A DNA stretch of 64,000 nucleotides from Sinosporangium album (GTDB lineage: Bacteria; Actinomycetota; Actinomycetes; Streptosporangiales; Streptosporangiaceae): positions 1-64,000 of the forward strand of contig NZ_FNCN01000028.1 in NCBI RefSeq assembly GCF_900100605.1, given 5' to 3'. Position numbers and translations under genes: made by a program. This document shows positions 1 to 11,725 of the stretch, piece after piece. Positions within the stretch are counted from its first letter, which is position 1. Each line of letters begins with the position of its first letter. Below the pieces are notes generated by a model, which ran no database searches, was not told where the DNA came from, and worked only from the letters and a program-made list of their open reading frames with translations.

Positions 1-283
1 TGTCCTCCAGGATCAGATCGGCCTTCGGCCTGCCGATACGGCCGGTGTCGTCCAGGCCGGCCAGTCGCTGTCCGGCGAACTGGCGCCGCCACTTGGCCAC
101 CGTCTTGACCGCGACGCCGACCTCCCGCGCCGCACCCGCGTTCGACATGCCCTCAGTACAGGCCAGGACAATCCGGGCCCGCTCAGCCAGACGCCTATCC
201 GATAAACCGGCCCGGCGAACCAACTCGGCACGCTCGTCCTCCGACAAGGCGATCTCGACTGCGGCAGGGCCTGGATGCGACAT
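1..283 (-). CDS. IS630-family transposase, N-terminal part (runs off the window)
   Basis: Read leftward from an ATG at 283, the frame is open to base 1 without a stop, giving about 94 residues. It begins MSHPGPAAVEIALSEDER, then has a helix-turn-helix region with RARIVLACTEGMSN, GAAREVGV and TVAKWRRQF, followed by LAGLDDTGRIGRPK. This is the usual start of IS630-type transposases: an HTH DNA-binding region ahead of the DDE domain. The DDE core would lie outside the window, so whether the element is intact cannot be judged. No clear terminal inverted repeat was found beyond the start codon. The family call is fairly sure; activity is unknown. Confidence 0.72.
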   Translation of the reverse strand, partial: MSHPGPAAVEIALSEDERAELVRRAGLSDRRLAERARIVLACTEGMSNAGAAREVGVAVKTVAKWRRQFAGQRLAGLDDTGRIGRPKADLILED

Positions 284-670
284 GGCAACAGGGTAGAGAT
301 TTACTGCCTAGATTTCAGGTGCGGGACACTAGACGAGGAGGGGTTTTCAAGGTGAGGGTTCGGCCCATCGCGTCGGGGGTCGGCCGCCCGGAGCCGGACC
401 CCGATCTCACGTGCGCAAGGCTTGTCGCGCAACCGATGGCTGGGTGCCTGAATCACGTCAGCCACGCCGGAGCGTGATCAGACATCCGGTCCTCGGCGAG
501 CCGCAACGGCCAGTTGTGCGTCCCTAGGATGGGCCGGTGGACACCGAGGTATTTCGATGGCGACGACGCCACGGCGATGGCGGCATCGCGCATGCCCGCA
601 GGTCCCAACCCCGGCGGAAGTGACTCGGCCGGCTCGGCCGGCTGCCGGTGGCGGCCTCCCCTGCGCGGGG
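284..670. other. Intergenic stretch with no gene seen
   Basis: About 390 bases between the transposase start and the MerR gene. Reading frames here lack recognisable protein motifs. A short hairpin-like CACG/CGTG pair near 455-476 is too weak to call. It could contain the IS end and the MerR 3' region, but I see no supportable feature. Confidence 0.4.
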
Positions 671-1033
671 TCAGCCGAGGGCCTCCAACGCGGACTGGTG
701 GGCGGCCAGCCGTTCGCGATGCCGCCGGAGCCGTTCCATGCGCTCGTCCAGCTCGGCCAGTCGGCGGCCGGTGGTCTCCAGTTCGGCCGCGCACCTCGGC
801 CCCTGGTTCAACGGCCGGTCGAGGCAGCCGTGTGCCGCGTAGCCTTGCACATCCTCGACGGTGAGCCCGGCGTCGAGCAGGTGTTTGATGTTGCGTGCGC
901 GGACGACGGCGAGCTCGTCGAAATCGCGGTAGCCGTTCCCCTCGCGCGCCGACGACAGCAGGCCGTGCTGCTCGTAGTAGCGCAGCGCCCGGGTGCTGAC
1001 CCCGACGCGTTCGGCCAGCTCTCCGATGCGCAT
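671..1033 (-). CDS. MerR-family transcriptional regulator
   Basis: A 120-residue protein starting MRIGELAERVGVSTRALRYY, the diagnostic MerR winged-helix start with its RYYE motif. A basic effector-coupling helix and a long C-terminal dimerisation coiled coil (about residues 75-118, rich in Arg, Glu and Leu, with LAELDERMERLRRHRERL) follow. It is short for the family and has no ligand domain. The segment HGCLDRPLNQGPRCAAE holds two cysteines between wing and coil, but not in the conserved arrangement of metal or redox sensors. It is transcribed away from the TetR gene at 1215, with about 180 bases between them. The target promoter is unknown; self-control from that gap is likely by analogy with the family. 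Confidence 0.85.
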   Translation of the reverse strand: MRIGELAERVGVSTRALRYYEQHGLLSSAREGNGYRDFDELAVVRARNIKHLLDAGLTVEDVQGYAAHGCLDRPLNQGPRCAAELETTGRRLAELDERMERLRRHRERLAAHQSALEALG

Positions 1034-1214
1034 CGGTCACCTCTTTCCACGCGGTCTGTTTCCGCGGTCGATTTTATGCGTGAGGAGTCGGCGCGAGCGG
1101 CGGGCGCCGTACACCGGGGGGTCCACGGACCCATGGCCGCTGCAGACGGGCCTTGGGGCGCACCTGAGGTTCGTTTGTGGCGCACGTCGCGGCCGATGGA
1201 TATAAATTGGTCGT

Positions 1215-1817
1215 ATGTCCAAGACGAATGACCAAATCTCGAAGGGCGCCACGACCAAGGCCCGGCTGCGGACGGCGGCGGCGGAGCTGATAGCCGAGGT
1301 GGGATGGCGCGGGGTGAGCACCCGCATGGTCGCCGACCGCGCGGGGCTGCGCGTGGGGTTGGTGCACTACCACTTCGACTCGCTGACCGCTCTGCTGCTC
1401 GCCGCGGTCATGCCCGTGCTCGACTCCCTGAACACCGAGGTCGAGCGGGCGCTGCGCGACGCCGGGGACGCCGAGGCGGGGATGCGGGCGCTGGCCGGGC
1501 CGATGGACCGCCTGCATGAGGAGGCGCAGGCCGTACTCGACCTGCGGCTGCTCGTCGAGGTGTCGATGGAGGCCGCGCGCGACCCCGACGTGGCCCAGGC
1601 GGTGGCTCCCGCGCTGGCCCGGGCCCGTGCGGTCATCGCCGAATGGCTGAGCCGTGCCGGCTGCGCGCGGGACGCCGAGGACGCCGCCGCCCTCGCGGCG
1701 GTCGTCATGGCCGCCGCGGACGGGCTGGTGCTGCACCGGCTGGCCGACCCGGCGCTCGACGCGGCGGCGGCCGTGGCGAAGCTGGGTCGGCTCATCGGGG
1801 GAAGGGCGGGGGAGTGA
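1215..1817 (+). CDS. TetR-family transcriptional repressor
   Basis: A 200-residue protein with an N-terminal HTH (about residues 12-58: ARLRTAAAELIAEVGWRGVS, then VADRAGLRVGLVHYHF), followed by an all-helical ligand-binding domain rich in Ala and Leu. The YHF end of the recognition helix is typical of TetR proteins. Its stop is one base from the start of the FAD monooxygenase at 1819, so the two are very probably co-transcribed. That suggests a repressor of its own operon that senses a substrate or product of the monooxygenase (inference). It is distinct from the second TetR at 58.6 kb, which sits beside the siderophore importer. Confidence 0.85.
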   Translation: MSKTNDQISKGATTKARLRTAAAELIAEVGWRGVSTRMVADRAGLRVGLVHYHFDSLTALLLAAVMPVLDSLNTEVERALRDAGDAEAGMRALAGPMDRLHEEAQAVLDLRLLVEVSMEAARDPDVAQAVAPALARARAVIAEWLSRAGCARDAEDAAALAAVVMAAADGLVLHRLADPALDAAAAVAKLGRLIGGRAGE

Positions 1818-1818
1818 C

Positions 1819-2985
1819 ATGCGCACCCTGATCTGCGGCGCGGGGATCGCCGGTCTCACGCTCGCCTGGTGGCTGCGCCGCCGCGGCGGGGAGGTCGTGC
1901 TGGTGGAGAAATCACCCGCGCCCCGCCCGGACGGTTACATGATGGACTTTTTCGGCTCGGGATACGACGTGGCCGAACGGATGGGCCTGCTCGGCGCGCT
2001 CCGCGAGGTCTCGGCCGACATCGGCGGGCTCGACTTCCTCGACCCGGCCGGGCGCCGCGGCGGCGGCCTCGCCTACACCGCGTTCCGGCGGATGCTGCAC
2101 GGCCGGGTGCTGAGCCTGATGCGCGGCGACCTGGAGCGGGTGCTGCGGGCGGCCTGCGACGCGGAGATCCGGTACGGCACCAGCGTGGCGGGCTTCACCG
2201 ACCGCCCGGACGGCGTCGAGGTGGCGACGACCGACGGCGCCGCCCGACGGTTCGACCTGCTGGTGGGGGCCGACGGGATCCACTCCACGATCCGGGCGCA
2301 GCTTTTCGGCCCCGAGGAGCGGTTCCTCCGCCCGCTCGGTTTCCACACCGGGTCCTATCTGTTCGAGGACCGCGCGCTCGCCGATCGGCTCGGACGCCGC
2401 TTCGCGATGGTCGCCGCGCCGGGCCGGCAGGCCGGGCTCTACCCCGCGGGCGGCGGGCGTCTGGCCGCCTCTCTGATCCACGCCGATACCGGGCCGCTGC
2501 CGGCCGATCCGCGCGGCAGGGTCCTGGAGGCGTACGCGGGGATGGGGGAGCTGGTCGACGAGGTGCTGCCGTACTGCCCGGTCGACCCCTACTACGACCA
2601 CGTCGCGCAGGTCCGCCTGCCGGGCTGGCACCGCGGCCGGGTCGTGCTGCTCGGCGACGCCTGCGGGGCGGTCTCGCTGATGGCGGGCCAGGGGTCCTCG
2701 ATGGCGATGGGCGGGGCGTATGTCCTGGCGGAGGAGCTCGCCTCCGGCGAAGGGTCCGGTGGCGCGGTCGGCGCGGCGGCGCGCTATGAGCGGCGCATGG
2801 CGCCGTTCGTGGCGGACAAGCAGGCCATCGGCAGGAGTACGGCACGCTGGATGGTGCCGGCCAGGAAGTGGGAGATAGCCGTACGCAACAAGGTCATGGG
2901 GCTTTCCGACCTCCCCGGCGGCCCTCTGCTGCTCGGGGCCTCGATGCGATCTCTGGCCAGGAGCGTGGTCTCTCCCTCCACGTGA
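1819..2985 (+). CDS. FAD-dependent aromatic-type monooxygenase (PHBH fold)
   Basis: A 388-residue protein starting MRTLICGAGIAGLTLAWWLR. This is the GxGxxG Rossmann motif for FAD, with an acidic residue ending strand 2 (VVLVEKS). The second FAD motif DLLVGADGIHSTIR lies near residue 155. The third, RVVLLGDACGAVSLMAGQG, lies near residues 275-293 and binds the FAD pyrophosphate and ribityl. This set defines class A flavoprotein monooxygenases, which hydroxylate small organic substrates with NAD(P)H and oxygen. The start was placed at ATG 1819, one base after the TetR stop. It is TetX-like only at the fold level; there is no reason to call it a resistance gene. The substrate is unknown. Confidence 0.85.
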   Translation: MRTLICGAGIAGLTLAWWLRRRGGEVVLVEKSPAPRPDGYMMDFFGSGYDVAERMGLLGALREVSADIGGLDFLDPAGRRGGGLAYTAFRRMLHGRVLSLMRGDLERVLRAACDAEIRYGTSVAGFTDRPDGVEVATTDGAARRFDLLVGADGIHSTIRAQLFGPEERFLRPLGFHTGSYLFEDRALADRLGRRFAMVAAPGRQAGLYPAGGGRLAASLIHADTGPLPADPRGRVLEAYAGMGELVDEVLPYCPVDPYYDHVAQVRLPGWHRGRVVLLGDACGAVSLMAGQGSSMAMGGAYVLAEELASGEGSGGAVGAAARYERRMAPFVADKQAIGRSTARWMVPARKWEIAVRNKVMGLSDLPGGPLLLGASMRSLARSVVSPST

Positions 2986-3103
2986 ACCCGCCACATGAAA
3001 TCTGCCACGTGATGGGGCTGTGCCTCGGGCCGTGCCTCGGGCCGTGTCTGAATTGCGCAAGAAGTCGGCCGTCTGGAGAAACAAGTTCCACCGCTCTGCG
3101 GGC

Positions 3104-3122
3104 TTAGGTAAGGCATGCCTAA
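3104..3122. promoter_or_regulatory. Iron box (DmdR/IdeR-type operator) before the binding lipoprotein
   Basis: The 19-mer TTAGGTAAGGCATGCCTAA matches the actinobacterial iron-box consensus TTAGGTTAGSCTAACCTAA at nearly every position and is an almost perfect palindrome. It ends 35 bases upstream of the GTG start of the siderophore-binding protein. In the known families, Fe(II)-loaded DmdR/IdeR binds this site and represses when iron is plentiful. This one lies 19 kb from the NRPS operon but carries the same signal. Confidence 0.9.
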
Positions 3123-3157
3123 GTTATGGTCGTGTGTCGAGTGACAAGGAGAAGGCA

Positions 3158-4177
3158 GTGACACAGCTCTTGGTGGACCCGGCACCCGGCGTGGACCGCA
3201 TCGACGACCCACGGTGGCGCGACCTGGTGGACGCGCTGACCAGGCGCGAGCTCTTCGGGGCCGCGGCCGGTCTCGCGGCGATGGGCATGCTGAGCGCGTG
3301 CGGTGGCACCGAGTCGGCCCCCGGCGCGGAGGCGAGCGCCGCCTCGACCCGCGAAGTGACCACCCCGCTCGGCACCTACGACATCCCCGTACGGCCGAGC
3401 CGGGTCATCGCGGTCGACTCCAGGGTCGACCTGGAGCTGGCGCTCGCCCTCGGTCTTCCGGTGATCGGCCACAACCACAGTGAGGCCAGGCCGTGGCTGC
3501 CCCTCACTCCGCAGGTGAAGTACCTCAGTGAGAAGCCCAACCTGGAGCAGATCCTGGCGCTCCAGCCCGACCTGATCATCTGCGCCAACGAGGGCGGCGA
3601 GTGGTGGCCGGCCGACAAGCTCCTGAAGATCGCCCCCGTGCTGACCACGGACTTCAGGGTGGACTGGCGTGAGAACCTCACCGTCCTGGCCGCCTGGCTG
3701 GGCGTCCCCGACAAGGGAAAGCAGCTGATCGCCGGCTACCAGACCCACCTCGACGGCATCAAGGCCCTCCACGCCGACCTCATCCCCACGGCCAAGGTCT
3801 GCGCGCTGTCCTACCTGGAGTCGACGGGCAACATCTACATCACCAGCACCCGCGACCCCGCCAGGGGCCCGCTGCCGACCGAGATGACGCTGCACGACCT
3901 CGGCGGCGTCACGTCCGCCGCGAAGTTCGACGCCCCGGAGAACGCCCTCAGCCTGGAGCGCCTCGATCTCATCGCCGACTCCGACGGCTTCATGCTCAAC
4001 GGGTCGCAGCAGGACTACGACGCCCTGATGTCCAACCGCCTCTGGCAGAAGCTGCCCGCCGTGAAGAAGGGCATGGTGACGCTGCTGGAAGGCGACGTCT
4101 ACTTCGGCTCCGTCTTCACCATGCCGAAGGTCGCCGACGGCTGGAGCGACCTCTACACCAAGATCGCGGCCGGCTGA
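3158..4177 (+). CDS. Iron-siderophore ABC transporter substrate-binding lipoprotein (FecB/FepB type)
   Basis: A 339-residue protein. The GTG at 3158 was chosen because AAGGAGAAG lies just upstream and the start follows the iron box. An unusual 28-residue leader precedes a twin-arginine motif (RRELFG, residues 29-34) and a hydrophobic stretch ending in the lipobox LSAC (Cys48), so it is probably a Tat-exported lipoprotein. The mature part has the periplasmic-binding type III layout: a first lobe starting VTTPLGTYDIPVRPSRVIAV, a motif LALQPDLIICAN, a long linking helix and a second lobe ending in IAAG. It would capture a ferric siderophore outside the membrane. No FecCD permease or ATPase lies next to it; the fused ABC importer at 54.9-58.6 kb may be its partner, or the permease lies elsewhere. 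Confidence 0.88.
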   Translation: MTQLLVDPAPGVDRIDDPRWRDLVDALTRRELFGAAAGLAAMGMLSACGGTESAPGAEASAASTREVTTPLGTYDIPVRPSRVIAVDSRVDLELALALGLPVIGHNHSEARPWLPLTPQVKYLSEKPNLEQILALQPDLIICANEGGEWWPADKLLKIAPVLTTDFRVDWRENLTVLAAWLGVPDKGKQLIAGYQTHLDGIKALHADLIPTAKVCALSYLESTGNIYITSTRDPARGPLPTEMTLHDLGGVTSAAKFDAPENALSLERLDLIADSDGFMLNGSQQDYDALMSNRLWQKLPAVKKGMVTLLEGDVYFGSVFTMPKVADGWSDLYTKIAAG

Positions 4178-4182
4178 TCCCG

Positions 4183-5112
4183 CTAGCCCGACAGGCGGGT
4201 GCCCAGGGCGAGCAGCTCGGGCAGCCGGAGCACCCGGTCGCCCGCGCCGGGAAGGGGGACCTGCAGGAGTGTGGCCCAGCGGGCCGGAACGGCGCCGATG
4301 CCGTAGACCGCGCCCGCGAGGCCGCCGGTGACGGCGGCGACGGTGTCGGTGTCGCCGCCGAGGTCGATCGCGGCGCGGAGCGCCTCCTCGAACCCGCCGG
4401 TGGTGCGCAGCGCCCACACGGCCGACCCGAGGCAGGGCCACACGGCGCCGTTGACCTCGGTGGCCTGGTCGGGATGCCACTTCGGCGCGAGCACCGTGGC
4501 GTAGCGGTCGCGGTGGGCGGGGTCGAGCCGCGCGAGCACGTCCGGGACGGAGGCCAGCGGGTCGTCGCCGTCCAGCGCGACGCGGATCAGCTCGTGGAAG
4601 ACCGCCGTCCCCTCCCACGCGGCCGGGTCGCCGTGGGTGAGCGCGGAGATGCGGCGGGCCGCGTCGATGGTGACCTCCGAGCCTTTCGGCGCGAAATACA
4701 CCGCGGAGGTCGTGGCCCGCATCAGCGCGCCGTTGCCGGCGGCGTGGCCGGTCGTCCGGAAGTGGCTCGCGGCGGCGCGGTCCCACGGCTCGCCGCGGCT
4801 CAGCACGTCGGCGGTCTGCAAGCCGATGTCCTTGGGGTCGGCCGCGGCCCACCGCTGGAAGCGGGCGAAGATGTCCGGCAGGTCGAGGCCGCCCCGCTCG
4901 ATCAGCGACTCGGCCAGGTGCACGGCCATCTGCGTGTCGTCGGTCGCCTCGCCGGCCTCCCACCCGCCGCCGCCGCACATCTCGTTGTGCTCGCCGAGCA
5001 CGGGGAAGCGGGCGGAGAACGCCCCGCCGGGCCCGAACTCGAAGGGCGCACCCAGCGCGTCCCCGACCACAGAACCGACAACCGCCCCGATGGCCCGCTC
5101 AAGCTGGATCAT
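4183..5112 (-). CDS. ADP-ribosylglycohydrolase (DraG/ARH family)
   Basis: A 309-residue protein starting MIQLERAIGAVVGSVVGDAL. GDALG, the acidic cluster ATDDTQM (about residues 56-62) and, near the C-terminus, DLGGDTDTVAAVTGGLAG are the metal-binding signatures of the family. Two Mg/Mn ions held by these Asp and Thr residues cleave ADP-ribose from modified protein or small substrates. All metal ligands look present, so it should be active. It converges on the binding-protein gene with only 5 bases between stops and has no clear functional link to iron uptake. The true substrate (ADP-ribosyl-arginine, another ADP-ribosylated group, or a nucleoside-like compound) cannot be read from sequence. 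Confidence 0.88.
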   Translation of the reverse strand: MIQLERAIGAVVGSVVGDALGAPFEFGPGGAFSARFPVLGEHNEMCGGGGWEAGEATDDTQMAVHLAESLIERGGLDLPDIFARFQRWAAADPKDIGLQTADVLSRGEPWDRAAASHFRTTGHAAGNGALMRATTSAVYFAPKGSEVTIDAARRISALTHGDPAAWEGTAVFHELIRVALDGDDPLASVPDVLARLDPAHRDRYATVLAPKWHPDQATEVNGAVWPCLGSAVWALRTTGGFEEALRAAIDLGGDTDTVAAVTGGLAGAVYGIGAVPARWATLLQVPLPGAGDRVLRLPELLALGTRLSG

Positions 5113-5155
5113 CCGGGCAGCCTACCGGCCGGATGCGCGCGTGGGCGCTCCCTTT

Positions 5156-5290
5156 CAGGGCGTACGGCTGGCGCCGGCCCGCAGCCGCTGCGGTGAGCCG
5201 GCAGAGCAGCGCGTTCTTCGAGCCGCCGCCCACCAGGTGGACGACGTCGATCTCGCGGCCCGACAGGGCGGCGGCGCCGCGCCCTCCACC
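5156..5290 (-). pseudogene. Remnant of an FGGY sugar kinase (rhamnulokinase-like C-terminal part)
   Basis: On the minus strand at about 5156-5263 the translation GREIDVVHLVGGGSKNALLC followed by RLTA matches the conserved ATP-binding segment of the FGGY kinase second domain, best known from RhaB-type kinases. The flanking sequence in all frames is not kinase-like: the part before is Gly/Arg/Ala-rich filler and the expected downstream segment is missing. It is therefore a decayed fragment, lying in the 383-base gap between the glycohydrolase and the hydrolase. Nothing else in this gap looks like a gene. Confidence 0.6.
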
Positions 5291-5495
5291 GCCACCGCGA
5301 TGCACGGCCTCGTCGACGCCGCCCACAGGGTGACCGGGTCGGCCGCGGAGCCTAGAATGATCCGCGCGTCGGTCGGCATTCCCTTGGACCTCGGGCGGCG
5401 AGCGTTCCCCCGTCATCCGCGAAGATCCGCCTGATGTGCTCCACCGCGCCGCCACCGCGGGCGCGGTCAGCGTCCATGGCCAGGAGAGGTCCGAG

Positions 5496-6293
5496 ATGGC
5501 AGGCGTCTATGTCAACGGCCGCACCGTCACCTACGCCGACACCGGGGGTGACGGCCCGGCCGTCGTCCTCGGCCACGGGTTCTTCCTCGACCACACCGCC
5601 TTCGCCGCCCAGGCGCGGGCCCTGGCGCCGCGATGGCGGGTCGTCGCGTGGGACGCGCGGGGCCACGGGGGGACGGCCGACGACGGCGTCCCCTTCACCT
5701 ACTGGGACCACGCCCGCGACGTCCTTGGCCTGATGGACGCGCTCGGCATCGAGCGGGCCGCTGTCGGAGGCGTCTCCCAGGGCGGTTTCACCGCCCTGCG
5801 CGCCGCGCTGCTGGCTCCCGAACGCGTGTCGGCGCTGCTGCTGTTCGACACCGAGGCCCAGGCGTGCGACCCGCACGACAAGGTGGGCTACGCGCAGATG
5901 TTCGCGGCGCTGGCCGAGTCGGGGCCCGTCGACGAGCTCATCGGCCCGCTCGCGGCGCAGATCATCGGCGACGGCCCCCTGGCCGAGACCTGGCGCGTGC
6001 ACTGGCGGCACTCCGCCCTGCCCCTCGGCGCTCCGGCCACCTGCCTGCTCGAACGCGACGACGTGACGGGCCGCCTCGGAGAGATCGCCTGCCCGGCGCT
6101 GCTCGTCTGGGGCGAGAATGATCGCTCCCTGCCGCGGGACCGCATGGACCTCCTGCGGGACGGGCTCCCCGCCGCGACCCCCGTGCACGTCGTCCCGGGG
6201 GCCGCCCACACCCCGCCGCTCACCCACCCCGGCGAGGTCAACCGCATCCTGGTGGAGTTCCTGTCGGGCCTCCTGCCGCGCCGTACGGCTTGA
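5496..6293 (+). CDS. Alpha/beta-fold hydrolase
   Basis: A 265-residue protein. The ATG at 5496 was preferred over an in-frame ATG 60 bases upstream because CAGGAGAGG precedes it and homology begins there (MAGVYVNGRTVTYADTG). It has the oxyanion-hole motif GHGFFLDH, the nucleophile elbow GVSQGG (Ser near residue 99), a late acidic segment WGENDRSLP, and a catalytic His in GAAHTPPLTHP. This is the standard triad of small esterase, lipase and C-C hydrolase enzymes in the 3-oxoadipate enol-lactonase/haloperoxidase branch. It stands alone, and its substrate is unknown. It ends 33 bases from a convergent dioxygenase gene. Confidence 0.85.
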   Translation: MAGVYVNGRTVTYADTGGDGPAVVLGHGFFLDHTAFAAQARALAPRWRVVAWDARGHGGTADDGVPFTYWDHARDVLGLMDALGIERAAVGGVSQGGFTALRAALLAPERVSALLLFDTEAQACDPHDKVGYAQMFAALAESGPVDELIGPLAAQIIGDGPLAETWRVHWRHSALPLGAPATCLLERDDVTGRLGEIACPALLVWGENDRSLPRDRMDLLRDGLPAATPVHVVPGAAHTPPLTHPGEVNRILVEFLSGLLPRRTA

Positions 6294-6326
6294 GCCGCCG
6301 ATCCAAGGCGCCCGCCGCCCCGCGGG

Positions 6327-7070
6327 TCAGGTGTCGCGGAGCGCGCGGGCCAGGGGAGAGGGGCCCCCGGGGGTGAGCGGGGCGCTGAGGAACACCGGGG
6401 TCTGAGCCATGAATCGCGGGACGTCGCCCCGGTGCGGTTGGGCGGCGTGCACGGTGAGCGGGTGGCAGAGGTAGACGTCTCCGGGGCGTCCGGTGGCGTA
6501 GGCCACCGGACGCGCGGCACTGGCGGCGTCCAGCAGCGGGCCCGCGTCCAGGTGGCTCATCGGGGCGGGCCCGAGGGCGGCCCACGTGTCGCGCTGGGAG
6601 CCCACGCGGATCCGGGTGGGCGCGTCGTCGATCCCGACCTCCGACAGGAGGGTCAGGATGAGCATGGTCTGCGGTTCACGGGAAACCGTCCACTGCCCGT
6701 CGGGGAGCATCGTGTTCAGGTCGATGTGCCATCCGCAGTCGTCGGCGGCCGGCAGGTGGGGAAACCGCACCGGAATGTTGCCCAACGCGCCTCGCGGACG
6801 CCACCCTCCGACCCCGGCGACGGCGTCCAGTGCGGCGTTCAGCCGCTCGCTGCGAGCGAAATGCAGGAACGGGCCCTGCGCGTCCAGGTCGGATGTCCAG
6901 ACCACCGGCTCCGTCCACCGCGACGGATCGCCGGGCGGCAACCCGATGCGCTTCCACAGCAGCTCCCGCGCCTCGTCGGCGACGGCGCGGGGGACGGACT
7001 CCTCCAGCTTCACGAAACCGTCCCTGACGAACGCCTCGACCTGCTCATCGGCCAGCACTCCCACTCTCAT
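6327..7070 (-). CDS. Phytanoyl-CoA dioxygenase (PhyH)-type Fe(II)/2-oxoglutarate oxygenase
   Basis: A 247-residue protein starting MRVGVLADEQVEAFVRDGFV, the usual opening of PhyH-fold oxygenases. The iron-binding triad is visible: HID in DCGWHIDLN (about residues 126-131) and a distal His in HPLTVHAAQPHRG, with the Arg that holds 2-oxoglutarate probably in the last segment (DVPRFMAQTP). It would be a cytosolic hydroxylase of a small molecule. It is followed on the same strand, after about 120 bases, by nothing obviously coupled; the flavin reductase gene at 7192 lies upstream of it. A link to the siderophore cluster 15 kb away is possible but not shown. Confidence 0.85.
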   Translation of the reverse strand: MRVGVLADEQVEAFVRDGFVKLEESVPRAVADEARELLWKRIGLPPGDPSRWTEPVVWTSDLDAQGPFLHFARSERLNAALDAVAGVGGWRPRGALGNIPVRFPHLPAADDCGWHIDLNTMLPDGQWTVSREPQTMLILTLLSEVGIDDAPTRIRVGSQRDTWAALGPAPMSHLDAGPLLDAASAARPVAYATGRPGDVYLCHPLTVHAAQPHRGDVPRFMAQTPVFLSAPLTPGGPSPLARALRDT

Positions 7071-7191
7071 GACGCGTGACGGTAGCGATCCCGGATGGCC
7101 GAAGTCGATGGATTTTTCGTGAAAGGTGACCTGTGCGCCCGCCGTACGGCATGAGCCGCGGCCTCGCCGCCCGCCTCGGTCGGCCGGGGCC

Positions 7192-7785
7192 TCACACGGG
7201 TGACCGCTCCTCGGCCGGACTCGGCGGGGCGTCGCTCCCGGTGAACTCGGCGAATCCGCCGTACCGGCCGCCGTAGAAGACGAGCGGCCGTCCGGTGGCG
7301 CAGGCGTCGACCAGATGCACGTGGGCCACCACGATGTCGTGGTCCCCGGCGGGGTGCTCCGCCGCGATCGAGCACTCCAGGCGGCCGATCACCCCGTCGA
7401 GCACGGGCGGTCCCGCCAGTTCCGACGGTCCCGAGGGCGCGGCCGTCCACGGGACCCCGTGGAACCGGTCGCCGTCTGTGGCCGCCAGCCGTACGGCGAC
7501 CGCCCGCTGATGCTCGCCGAGGATGTTGACGCCGAGGCGGGCCGCCTCGCGCAGCCGCGGCCAGGTGCGGCTGGTGTGGGCGACGCAGAAGGACACCAGG
7601 GGCGGATCGAGCGACACCGACGTGAAGGAGTTGACCACCAGCGCGACGGGCGCGCCGCCGACCAGTCCGGTGACGGCGACGACGCCGGTGGCGTAGCGGC
7701 CCAGGGCCTTGCGGAAGTCGAGCGGGGCCGGCCGGGTGAGCGGATCTCGCGCGCTGACGGGTCTCACCCGCCCAGGCTCGATCAC
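7192..7785 (-). CDS. Flavin reductase-like, FMN-binding split-barrel protein
   Basis: A 197-residue protein. After about 22 residues it shows FRKALGRYATGVVAVTGLVG, then VALVVNSFTSVSLDPPLVSF, then LREAARLGVNILGEHQ. These are the standard flavin-binding motifs of the HpaC/ActVB short-chain flavin reductases. Such proteins reduce free FMN or FAD with NAD(P)H to feed two-component monooxygenases. No two-component monooxygenase lies next to it, so the partner is unknown. The start is at 7785; the region upstream belongs to the metH leader on the other strand. Confidence 0.88.
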   Translation of the reverse strand: MIEPGRVRPVSARDPLTRPAPLDFRKALGRYATGVVAVTGLVGGAPVALVVNSFTSVSLDPPLVSFCVAHTSRTWPRLREAARLGVNILGEHQRAVAVRLAATDGDRFHGVPWTAAPSGPSELAGPPVLDGVIGRLECSIAAEHPAGDHDIVVAHVHLVDACATGRPLVFYGGRYGGFAEFTGSDAPPSPAEERSPV

Positions 7786-7936
7786 GAGGCTAAAACCGCC
7801 CTAAAGCCCCAGCTCGGTCCGGTGCCGTGCCCCGACACATGCGTGACACGTGCGGGGGGAGGGCCGCCGCGGGGCCGTCTCGCGTGCCGGACGAACCATT
7901 TCACTGATCCGTTGTCTCTTGCTACCCTCATTTTCA

Positions 7937-8014
7937 GGTCGAGAGGCGCTGCAACGGACTCGGGGTCCGCCACGCTCGGCCGGAACCACCCCACCCCCAA
8001 GGGCGCCTCCCACC
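7937..8014 (+). ncRNA. S-adenosylhomocysteine (SAH) riboswitch in the metH leader
   Basis: Identified from sequence and pairing. P1 is GGTCGAG (7937-7943) with CTCGGCC (7975-7981). The P2 strand AGGCGC (7944-7949) pairs with GCGCCT (8003-8008) as a pseudoknot. The loop core GCTGCAACGG is characteristic, and an inner hairpin GGAC/GTCC (near 7956-7968) corresponds to P4. The order and the GCGCTGCAA core match the known SAH riboswitch upstream of metH or ahcY genes in proteobacteria and actinobacteria. Binding of SAH normally switches expression on, exposing the downstream ribosome site GGGAGG at 8022-8027. This fits a methionine-recycling role for the next gene. Found by eye; a covariance-model scan would settle it. 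Confidence 0.82.
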
Positions 8015-8035
8015 AGTGAGCGGGAGGCGGTCCAG

Positions 8036-11683
<3,648 letters not shown>

Positions 11684-11694
11684 GCGTGGAGACC

Positions 11695-11723
11695 GGCCCG
11701 CACGCGTCGCGTGCGGGCCTTTT
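11695..11723 (+). terminator. Rho-independent terminator after metH
   Basis: GGCCCGCACG (11695-11704), loop CGTCG, CGTGCGGGCC (11710-11719), then TTTT: a perfect 10-bp GC stem followed by a short U tract, 12 bases after the metH stop. Confidence 0.92.
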
Positions 11724-11725
11724 CC

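Noticed and set aside
453-1040. Minus-strand open frame of 195 codons overlapping the MerR gene
   Set aside because: A different frame of the same strand as MerR with an Arg/Ala/Gly-rich, motif-free translation; MerR is unambiguous.
1819-2985. Tetracycline-inactivating TetX
   Set aside because: The similarity is only to the general class A flavin monooxygenase fold; no feature points to tetracycline.
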